From: an uncultured Bacteroidia bacterium
GTDB taxonomy: Bacteria > Bacteroidota > Bacteroidia > Bacteroidales > CAJPTX01
Length of the DNA: 64,000 bases
Assembly (NCBI GenBank): GCA_947252645.1
Contig: CAMXWF010000014.1
Span: forward strand, 1-64,000
Direction of reading: 5' to 3'
Made by a program: the position numbers and the translations under genes. Below the pieces are notes generated by a model. It was not told the DNA's origin, searched no databases, and saw only the letters and a list, made by a program, of their open reading frames with translations. Below are positions 1 to 7,230 of this stretch, one piece after another (the first letter of the stretch is position 1; the number at the start of each line of letters is the position of its first letter).

Positions 1-1010
1 GCTTGCCCAGCTGCCCGCGGGGGCAGCCAGGACTCCCGGGGTTGCAACGTGGTTGTTGTGCCCATTGTGCGGGTTGACAAGCGGTCGCTCCTCCTGGTGG
101 GGGCACTGCATGTCCTGGTGCAGAAGTAGGTTGCCCAGCTGGCCGCGGGGGCGGCCAGGACTCCCGGGGTTGCAACGTGGTTGTTGTGCCAACCGTGCGG
201 GTTGACAAGTAGCCGCTCCTCCTGGTGAGCAGGACTCCCGCCTGCCGTGGGGGCAGCAGGGTACGCCTGCCGTGGTGGGAACGCACCACACGTCCTGTTG
301 CAGAAGTAGGTCGCCCAGCTGCCTGGGCGGCCAGGACTCTCGGTGTCGCGACGTGGTTGCTGTGCCTATCGTGTGGGTTGACAAGTAGCCGCTCCTCCTG
401 GTGGGGGCACTGCATGTCCTAGTGCAGAAGTAAGTCGCCCAGCTGCCTGGGCGGCCCGGGCTCCCGAGTCGTAACGTGGTGGCTGGGCCTATCGTGCGGG
501 TTGACAAGTAGCCGCTCCCCCTGGTGGTGGGCGCCCGCCTGCCGTGGGGGCAGCAGGGCACTCAACGCCTGCACGCCTGCCCTGGGGGTTGCGCGCCGCG
601 GGTCCTGTTGCAGAAGCAGATCGCCTAGCTGTCCGCGGGGGCGGCTAGGGCTCACGGGGTCGCAACGTGGTTGTTGTGCCTATCGTGTGGGTTGACAAGT
701 AGCCGCTCCTCCTAGTGGGGGCACTGCATGTCCTAGTGCAGAAGTAAGTCGCCCAGCTGACCGCGGGGTGGTAAGGACCCTCGGGGTTACGACGTGGTTG
801 TTGTGCCTATCGTGCGGGTTGACAAGTAGCCGCTCCTCCTGGTGGGTAGGACTCCCGTCTAGCGTGGTGGGTGTACCGCAGGTCCTTGTGCAGAAGTAGC
901 TTGCCCAGCTGTCTGGGCTGCCAGTGCTCCCGGGGTCGCCACGTGGTTGTTGTGCCCATTGTGCGGGTTGACAAGCGGCCGCTCCTCCTGGTGGTGGGCG
1001 AGGCTAGAGA
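1..1010. repeat. Degenerate tandem repeat array, about 7 units
   Basis: Seven copies of a unit about 125 bases long can be aligned. The marker GTTGACAAG occurs at about 73, 201, 377, 500, 691, 818 and 967, giving spacings of 123 to 191. Each unit runs GCCCAGCTG, a G+C-rich palindromic stretch, ACTCCCGGGG, CAACGTGGTTG, GTGCGGGTTGACAAG, then GCTCCTCCTGGTG. The unit near 134 folds as an 8-bp stem (CTGGCCGC with GCGGCCAG); the units near 311 and 434 can instead pair GCCCAG with CTGGGC. Longer units carry extra G+C-rich inserts. Reading frames change between units, so it is not a repeated protein. The array begins at or before base 1, so its true length is unknown. Confidence 0.85.
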
Positions 1011-1220
1011 ACGCCTGCATTAGGAAGTATAATCGCCCCTTGCTGGAAGAGGTAGTTGCTTGGCACCGCCCGGGGCAGAGCCTTAGCACGCGACTACAGC
1101 CCGTTTTGCGTGGTAGTCCCGTGATAGCCTCCCCACCTGCTACCCACGCACTCCATGTGGGGTCGCTCTCGTAGTCTAGTAGAAATGCTGAGAGGCTGCT
1201 CAAACCCCTGGCTGAGAATA

Positions 1221-1391
1221 AAAAAACGGGGAGAAGGCCCACCACGGGTCGCACCGTAAGGCTTGACCCCCTTCTCCCCTTAACGTAGCGGCCTACGCCG
1301 CTAGAATATCATACTCTCAACACCGCCTCCCGAGGAGTGTCGCCGTAGCTAGCACTCGCACCCCGACCGGGATTCCCTTGGGGAAGCATCG
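1221..1391 (-). ncRNA. Candidate structured small RNA, family unknown
   Basis: On the minus strand a Bacteroidetes-type promoter (TTG at 1426-1424, 18-base spacer, CACCTTTG at 1405-1398) is followed by about 170 bases without a convincing ORF, ending in a strong hairpin and a T-run. The interior has several complementary segments, among them GAGTG with CACTC and GGGTC with GACCC. I compared it by eye with SRP RNA, tmRNA, 6S and cobalamin and TPP riboswitches and could not match any. It is inferred from promoter plus terminator only. Confidence 0.45.
1222..1279 (-). terminator. Rho-independent terminator of the candidate small RNA
   Basis: The 10-base inverted repeat 1228-1237 and 1270-1279 (GGGGAGAAGG with CCTTCTCCCC) is followed on the minus strand by GTTTTTTTATTC. 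The loop is long and can itself fold. On the plus strand there is no T-run, so the signal is directional. Confidence 0.7.
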
Positions 1392-1397
1392 ACAGTG

Positions 1398-1426
1398 CAA
1401 AGGTGGTGTTTTTCTCCCAATTCCAA
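1398..1426 (-). promoter_or_regulatory. Bacteroidetes-type promoter for the candidate small RNA
   Basis: TTG at 1426-1424 and CACCTTTG at 1405-1398 are 18 bases apart, close to the family consensus TTTG-N19-21-TAnnTTTG. The first T of the -7 box is replaced by C. Confidence 0.5.
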
Positions 1427-1429
1427 AAA

Positions 1430-2117
1430 TCTTGCGAGGGGTCGGAGCTGCGCAAATTGTGCAACAGTCTAGTAATCAGTATGTTATAATTCTTCCAAAG
1501 GAGAAAAATAATTTTCACCTACCTGTCTGAGTCATGATTTTTGCCTTCCCGCATAGTTTTTTTTTTGCGCACGGTAGCGCAGTCCTATTGTCGTGTGTTC
1601 AGTTGTTTTGCTTTGTTTGAGGGGTGTAGATTGGAGCCCAATCTGTTGGTGGTGGTATAGGACCCCAGTGGGCAGTGCGTCCGTTTGCCGCGTGGGCGTG
1701 CATGGGCAGTCTCCCGGTGGTCTTTCGCTGCGGGGTAGGGAACCTACAGGCATCCCACGAAGGTTATCGTGAGTAGTTCATACGCTGGATGCCGATCAAT
1801 GGATGGTGTAATGCGCATGGTCTATGGGTTGCAGGTGTGGATTGCTCCTATGTGCAGGTAGCGATCAATCGCTGCAGTCCGCGCAATGTTTTTACTAGGT
1901 AAGGAACACTGGGCGGTTATCGCAGGGGACAAGTTTTTCTGGGGAGGAGCGTTGGGTGATTTTGGTAGGTGAGTTGCGCAGGTTTGCGCGTTGGGTTGCC
2001 CCAGCCATGTAGGTCGTTGTGTAGTCTGCTGCGCACTGTTCAGCTGTTGACTCAGGCTGGAGGTCTACGAGGCCTTTCGCACAGGCTCTAGTGGCTTGGG
2101 CTATTGTGGCCAGCTGC
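1430..2117. other. Long intergenic stretch, no gene seen
   Basis: Short ORFs here have unnatural composition and no recognisable motif. A run of nine or more T lies near 1557-1566. I see no RNA gene, insertion sequence or clear promoter. Confidence 0.6.
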
Positions 2118-3752
2118 CTAAATCCGTGCTCTAGGGAATCGTTTTTTTGCCCAATTGGCCATTAGCACCAGTAGGTTGAGGAGCAGTAGAGCTTTAGCTA
2201 TACGCCCTAGGTAGTCCCCATGGAGGGTGTAGAAGGTGGAGACCGTTGGGCTTTCGATGGCTGTGCGCAAAGTGCCTTGCTCCCCCCAGTTGAGTTTTTG
2301 CTGGGTGCGGCCTAGGTGATCTACGAAGGCTGAGATGCCTGTGTTAGCGGCTTGGGCGAGTGGCCGGCGCGCCTCTATGGCCCGTAGTTTGCTGTAGCTG
2401 AAGTGCTGTCGATAGCCAGGCGTATCGCCCCACCACCCATCGTTGGTAATCACAGCTAGCAGCGTGGCGCCCTGCGCGAGGTAGCCGCGGCAGAAATCGC
2501 CAAAAAGCGACTCGTAGCAGATGATGGGGGCGGCTTTGCCGTGCTGTCCGAAGCTGAATACGCGCCGTGTGGGCTGGGTGCCGAGTGAACCCACATCGCC
2601 CCCTAGGTCTATGCTCAGTTTGGAGAGAAAGGCCAGGCGTGCGGGGTAGGGGAGCATTTCCACGCCCACCACCAGTTTTGATTTGTGGTACAGGTTTTCC
2701 ACGCCGCTCGTGTCGATGCTTAGTGCCGTGTTGTAGGCGTTGTACCAGAAATCAGGGTTACCCTGCAAACGCCTCGAGATGGCTTCGGGTGCTTGGTTTT
2801 CTGGGAGACGATAGTAGGTGCTGGCGCCCACGATGAAGTGTACCTGGGGGTGCCGCTGGAGGAACTGGCGTATCTGGAGGATCTGCTCGTTCTCCTGGAT
2901 GGTGTTGAGCCAGACCATTTGCGTGAGGGCTGTTTCCGGAGCCACCACGAGCCGAGTGGCGGGCGTTATGGCATCCTCGGCCATGGTGAGCAGACGATTC
3001 AGTTGCTCTTGCCAGGAAAGTCCAGAGTACTTCTCGGTGTAGGGGTCTACGTTGGGCTGTACGATTATCACCTCTTCGCCCTGCGTGCAGGGTAAATTCT
3101 TGGCGCATCGCCAGAGCCAGGCCGACCAGATTAGCGGACAAACGATAGCCAGCCCGAGCCCCACGTAGCGCGCCAGTCGGAAGCTTTTTCTTTGGCAATG
3201 CTTGACCCTAAGCACCTGGTAGAGCAGGATGGCCAGCAGCAGCGTCCAGAGGCTTCCCCCAAGCACGCCAGTATATTCATACCACTGGACGAGCGCGCTT
3301 TGCTCCGCCCACGCATTGCCTAGGGTGAGCCATGGCCAGGAGATTTCTGAGTTGTGGAAGAACCATTCAAACCATAGCCAGCATGCCACTAGGAAGAAGA
3401 GTCCGTAGGCCCTGCCTAGGGCCCGCCAGCCCACTGTGACCAGTGTGAGGAGTACCGCCATACAGGCCGCCATGGCCACTGTGGCCCCTATGGCCCCACC
3501 TACCGTGGCGCCCTGTATCCACCATACCGAGAGGCCATTCCATACCAGCAGAACCCCCCAGAGGATCAGAAAGCGTCGCCCCAGCCCTGGGCCCTTGCCT
3601 GGGGCGGCAGGCAAGGAGAGACCATCGAGTAGGTAGAGCCAGGCTAGCCAGCCGATCACCAGGGCCGGCCCCCAGCCAGGGTACCACCCCAGCGACATGA
3701 TCAGTGCACCTAGCACCCCGATACCTTGCCGTAGCCAACTTTTGCCAGCCAT
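2118..3752 (-). CDS. lnt: Apolipoprotein N-acyltransferase
   Basis: Adds the third acyl chain to the N-terminal cysteine of lipoproteins in the inner membrane. The 544 residues begin with about seven hydrophobic helices (roughly 10-215), followed by a carbon-nitrogen hydrolase domain (about 225-500) and a last membrane helix (about 515-535). The catalytic triad is visible: Glu273 in VVAPETAL, Lys357 in YHKSKLV and Cys412 in IICYES, plus Glu365 in GVEMLP. Length is slightly above the usual 500-520. The gene ends in a gene-free stretch and stands apart from its neighbours; a TACCTTCG box lies 21 bases before the start. No sign of damage. Confidence 0.93.
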   Translation of the reverse strand: MAGKSWLRQGIGVLGALIMSLGWYPGWGPALVIGWLAWLYLLDGLSLPAAPGKGPGLGRRFLILWGVLLVWNGLSVWWIQGATVGGAIGATVAMAACMAVLLTLVTVGWRALGRAYGLFFLVACWLWFEWFFHNSEISWPWLTLGNAWAEQSALVQWYEYTGVLGGSLWTLLLAILLYQVLRVKHCQRKSFRLARYVGLGLAIVCPLIWSAWLWRCAKNLPCTQGEEVIIVQPNVDPYTEKYSGLSWQEQLNRLLTMAEDAITPATRLVVAPETALTQMVWLNTIQENEQILQIRQFLQRHPQVHFIVGASTYYRLPENQAPEAISRRLQGNPDFWYNAYNTALSIDTSGVENLYHKSKLVVGVEMLPYPARLAFLSKLSIDLGGDVGSLGTQPTRRVFSFGQHGKAAPIICYESLFGDFCRGYLAQGATLLAVITNDGWWGDTPGYRQHFSYSKLRAIEARRPLAQAANTGISAFVDHLGRTQQKLNWGEQGTLRTAIESPTVSTFYTLHGDYLGRIAKALLLLNLLVLMANWAKKRFPRARI

Positions 3753-4068
3753 ACCTATTGCTCCCTCCTACGCGAAGGTAACGCTTATCGCCAACCCTGC
3801 GGTTTTGCCCACGGGGCTAAAAGTCGAGCGATTGCGATGGGGCCAGATGCGCCAGGGGTAGCCGGGTTTTCTTAGCTTGCAGCCCGTATGGCATAGCAGC
3901 CCCTGGATGGAACGCCGTGCGTTACCACGAGGACTCTCTACCTGGAGCTTTGCCCGAGGTGCGGCCTTCAGGGAGATTTAAGAGCCATTCTCCACGCGTT
4001 GGCCATCATATGGGCGGGGTCGCCTTTGGCCTCGCGCTAGGCCTTCTAGGTATTCCTAGGGCTGACGG
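3753..4068. other. Intergenic region with probable lnt promoter
   Basis: On the minus strand TACCTTCG (3780-3773) resembles the Bacteroidetes -7 box and sits 21 bases from the lnt start. No well-spaced -33 TTG was found. The rest of the interval holds no gene that I can see. Confidence 0.4.
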
Positions 4069-5196
4069 TTAGGCGTTTTTGAAGAAGGTCAGTAGTTGGT
4101 GCAGCTCGGCGATTTCTTGGGTCAGCTGGCCGCTTAAGTCATCCAGCTGGTGGGCTAGGCCCACGTTGTCCTGGGCGAGTTCGGAGAGGCGGTTGACGGA
4201 CGTGGAGACCTGCGAGACGCCCTCAGCGCCCTCGCGGGAAGATTCGGAGATGTTGTTGACCAGCATTGCGCTTTTCTCCAGCATGCCTATGAGCTTTTGT
4301 AGCCCCTCTTTGCTGCGCAGGCTGGTTTCCAGGGTTGACTTGGAGTGCGCCACCACCTCGGTTACCGTACCTCGGCTGCGTTCGGCCAGCTTGCGCACCT
4401 CGCCCGCCACCACGGCAAAGCCCCGCCCAGCCTCTCCGGCCCTAGCAGCCTCCACGGCCGCGTTGAGGGCTAGGATGTTGGTTTGTCCAGCTATATCCGT
4501 AATCGTGGCGATTTGGTCGGCGATCTTGTGGCTGGCTTCCGCGCTGGCTATGGCCTCTTGGCGCACCTGGATCGACATCTGGTTTACCTCTGCGGTCAGG
4601 GCGGAGGCCTGTTGTGCGCTCTCAGCGTTCTGCTCTAGGCTGCCGCTCAGTTCCTCCATGGAGGCAGAGATCTCCTCCACCGAGGCGGCTTGGTCTCCGT
4701 TGCGCGCAGTGAGGGCCTTGGAGGCCTCGGCCAGGTGCCCGGTTGACTCCTCCATGCGTCGTTCCTGCTGGATTAGCGTGTTGCTCACGTTGGCCAGCGT
4801 GTCGCGCAGTTGCAGCGAGGAGGCCAGCAGCTTGCCCAAATCTTGGTCTGGTCGCACGTGCATCTTGGAGAGGTCGGGCTTCGCCAGGTCGCCTTGCGCT
4901 ATCGCGTCTAGTATCTTTACTAGCCGTTGCAGCGGCCAGGCGGCCTTTACCGCCGCACGGTAGAAGCAGAGCAGACACACCAACACGTTGATTGACGAGA
5001 GAATGATGTAGGGCAGGGTTTGGTGCCCAAAGTATTCATGGCGAAAGCTCAACGCAACCATCACCCACACCAGGGTAAATACCCAGTTAAGGCCTATGGA
5101 GAACATGACGCTGTGGCGGAAATAGTGCCGCAGGATCCATAGAGCTGCCACATAGGCCATCGCTGCGCTCAGCAGCAACATCAAGAACATATTCAT
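4069..5196 (-). CDS. Short membrane methyl-accepting chemotaxis-like protein
   Basis: A 375-residue signal transducer. Three hydrophobic helices (about 2-22, 31-50, 62-79) are followed by a HAMP-like linker containing IAQGDL near 99-103 and a long coiled-coil methyl-accepting domain. The hairpin-tip signature is intact, with QTNILALNAAVEAARAGE and GRGFAVVA around 238-263. There is no periplasmic ligand-binding domain, so input would come through the membrane part or a partner. No che genes are in the window, and a second, larger receptor lies at 48.6-50.3 kb. Whether it controls taxis or another output such as gene expression cannot be told from sequence. Confidence 0.88.
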   Translation of the reverse strand: MNMFLMLLLSAAMAYVAALWILRHYFRHSVMFSIGLNWVFTLVWVMVALSFRHEYFGHQTLPYIILSSINVLVCLLCFYRAAVKAAWPLQRLVKILDAIAQGDLAKPDLSKMHVRPDQDLGKLLASSLQLRDTLANVSNTLIQQERRMEESTGHLAEASKALTARNGDQAASVEEISASMEELSGSLEQNAESAQQASALTAEVNQMSIQVRQEAIASAEASHKIADQIATITDIAGQTNILALNAAVEAARAGEAGRGFAVVAGEVRKLAERSRGTVTEVVAHSKSTLETSLRSKEGLQKLIGMLEKSAMLVNNISESSREGAEGVSQVSTSVNRLSELAQDNVGLAHQLDDLSGQLTQEIAELHQLLTFFKNA

Positions 5197-5241
5197 AGTC
5201 TTGCGAGTTTTTTGCTATATGGTCTGGTTCGTTTGTTCGGG

Positions 5242-5267
5242 CGAAGATACACATTTTGCCATAGCAA
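5242..5267 (-). promoter_or_regulatory. Possible promoter of the chemoreceptor gene
   Basis: TATCTTCG (5249-5242) matches the -7 consensus except for one base and lies about 45 bases before the ATG. An upstream TTG (5267-5265) is only 15 bases away, shorter than usual, so the -33 part is weak. Confidence 0.4.
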
Positions 5268-5472
5268 TAACGATTAAGTGCGCGTGAACGAGAGAACCCC
5301 AGCGACCACCAGCCAGCGCATGCCAAGGGAACGATCGTAGCACCTATAAGCTTGTTCATTCTGCTACGTTTACCCTTGTCCGTGCCTGCCGCAGTGGGGA
5401 AGCCCAGTTTTACTTAACTTCGCACCCGCCAGCGAGGGGGCTTTAGATGGCCCTGCGGAGGTTTTTGCGCGC

Positions 5473-6981
5473 ATGGAGCACTTGAGGGAATGCGAGATGA
5501 CACCAGAATGCCCCTCTAGGGCGTGTGGGGGCGGCAGGGTGTTCCAGGGGGGGCTTTTGCTGCTCTTGGCCACAGTGTGCTGGACTTTGGAACTCACTGC
5601 GCAGCCTGCACTATTCTTTAGGGTGACCAATCCAGAGGCCTACTGCGCCCTGACGGAGTACGTCAACCCGCAGCCTGGCCAGCCACAGGATAGTATTTAC
5701 GTCGTGCGCGTAGGGGGGAAGCCCTTGCCTGCTTTCGCGCTGAAGGCTTGGCTTGAGCCTGCAGAGAAGGCTACTTGGGAGGTGTACCGCGTGCAAATCA
5801 ATCCCAATGGGTTGGGCTTTACGCTCAAGAAGGCGTTTGAGCAGGCAGACCAGGCGGTCTTGTCGTGGGCTACGCCCGATGCCGGGGCCTATAGGGTGCT
5901 TTGCAGGCCGAGCAGCCAGCCTGCGGCTCCGCCTATGGAGCGCACGCTGTGGGCCATGCACGACACCGTCAAGCTCCTAGGCATCAACGTGCGCGATGGC
6001 TGCCTGGCGCGGGATCTCTCCCTGCGCTTTAACACCGACCGCAGCACCATCACCAATGATCTCTTCCGCTACTATGACCTCTCCCCCGAGGCCAGCCGCT
6101 ACGTCACCTTCCCCGGCGACAAATACTTCCAGGCCGTGGAGTGGACTGACCTGCAGGGGCGTCCGCTCGTGGAGTACAGCACGATGACCCTGTCGCTCGA
6201 CGAGGCCCACGGCAGCCTCCCCACCGAGGCCCAAGGCTACAAGGTGAGCGTCAAAACGAGTTTTGGCTATACCCTTACTGCCGAGACGAAGGAGCTGGCC
6301 CCCATGGCCGTGTTGGCTAAGCCCGATGTGAAGTACAATGCTGACACCCATGCTGATGCCCCGCAGTGGCAGCAGGTGCAGAAGGAGCGGTCGATAGAGG
6401 CACCCTTGCAGCTTCGGCTTGCCCACAGTTCACAGAATAGCACGCAAGTGCGCTGGTTCATTCTCAACGATCCCCGCGCAGCCCGGCGCACCCGGCGCGA
6501 TACCCTTTACCAGGAGATGGACCCTTCGCCCGTAGGTGCTGCCGTGCTTACCCCCGATCACAACCTGTTTTCGGCAGGCCGCTACGCCATCTGGCTGCAG
6601 GCCAGCAACAGTCGCACTGGCTGCCAGGACACCGCTATTGTGCTGGCCAAGGTCGACTCCTCCCTCATCAATGGGCAGGCTATTCCCAACGTCTTCTCCC
6701 CCAACGACGATGGCATCAACGACCGCTTCGCCTTCATAAGTCCACAAACCAATCTCCGCTCCCTCAAGGAGTTCAAGCTTCTCATACTCAATCGGCAGGG
6801 GCAGCTCGTCTACTCCTACGATGGTGACCCCAAGCGCTGGGAGGGGTGGAAAGGACAATCCAAGCATAAGGGCGGCATGTGCCCCCCGGGGGTTTACTTC
6901 TACATCATAGAGGCTAGGGGGTGGGATGGCCAGGAGTTCAAAAACGATATCTACAAGGGCGCGCTACACCTTTTCCGGTAG
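5473..6981 (+). CDS. Exported protein with T9SS/gliding-type C-terminal domain
   Basis: A 502-residue secreted or surface protein. A hydrophobic signal segment (about 27-42, ending near TAQP) predicts export. The last 95 residues, from IPNVFSPNDDGINDRF (about 405) to YKGALHLFR, match the gliding-motility-associated C-terminal (CHU_C, type B) domain that targets proteins to the type IX secretion system. The middle is probably beta-sandwich repeats with no recognised enzyme motif. Several start codons are possible; the ATG at 5497 would shorten the N-region. It stands alone between oppositely directed or unrelated genes. Presence of this domain implies a T9SS elsewhere in the genome. Confidence 0.85.
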   Translation: MEHLRECEMTPECPSRACGGGRVFQGGLLLLLATVCWTLELTAQPALFFRVTNPEAYCALTEYVNPQPGQPQDSIYVVRVGGKPLPAFALKAWLEPAEKATWEVYRVQINPNGLGFTLKKAFEQADQAVLSWATPDAGAYRVLCRPSSQPAAPPMERTLWAMHDTVKLLGINVRDGCLARDLSLRFNTDRSTITNDLFRYYDLSPEASRYVTFPGDKYFQAVEWTDLQGRPLVEYSTMTLSLDEAHGSLPTEAQGYKVSVKTSFGYTLTAETKELAPMAVLAKPDVKYNADTHADAPQWQQVQKERSIEAPLQLRLAHSSQNSTQVRWFILNDPRAARRTRRDTLYQEMDPSPVGAAVLTPDHNLFSAGRYAIWLQASNSRTGCQDTAIVLAKVDSSLINGQAIPNVFSPNDDGINDRFAFISPQTNLRSLKEFKLLILNRQGQLVYSYDGDPKRWEGWKGQSKHKGGMCPPGVYFYIIEARGWDGQEFKNDIYKGALHLFR

Positions 6982-7200
6982 GCTCGCCCGAGGGCATGCC
7001 GTGTTGCCGATCCTAATCCCTTTGCTAGTGCCGCGTGGGGAGCGCTGTGGTGCGTGAGGCCTGTGCTTGCCGCCCCATCCATGGGGTGAATGCGCGCGGA
7101 GGGCAAGAGCCACACTGTGTGGCCAGCCCTGCGGGGGAGACGGTTAGCATCTAGGGCCCTGGTGGGGCGAAGGGTGCTGGCTCTAGTCGCATTCTCTTCG

Positions 7201-7208
7201 TACCTTTG
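7201..7208 (+). promoter_or_regulatory. -7 box of the uvrA promoter
   Basis: TACCTTTG is a perfect match to the Bacteroidetes -7 consensus, 22 bases before the uvrA ATG; an AAGGAG ribosome site lies between them. A good -33 TTTG is not seen at the expected distance. Confidence 0.6.
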
Positions 7209-7230
7209 CGAACGATAAGGAGAGCTGCCA

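Noticed and set aside
1..1010. CRISPR array
   Set aside because: Units are about 125 bases, imperfect and similar throughout; there are no short identical repeats alternating with unique spacers, and no cas genes.
1..1010. Integron attC array (GTT/AAC boxes)
   Set aside because: GTTGACAAG and CAACGTGG recur, but there are no gene cassettes between units and no integrase in the window.
1170..1230. TPP riboswitch, from CTGAGAGG and ACCCCTGGCTGAGA on the plus strand
   Set aside because: The remaining conserved THI-box parts are absent and no thiamine gene follows.
859..1254. 131-residue minus-strand ORF
   Set aside because: It runs through the repeat array, has no natural protein composition and contains no motif.
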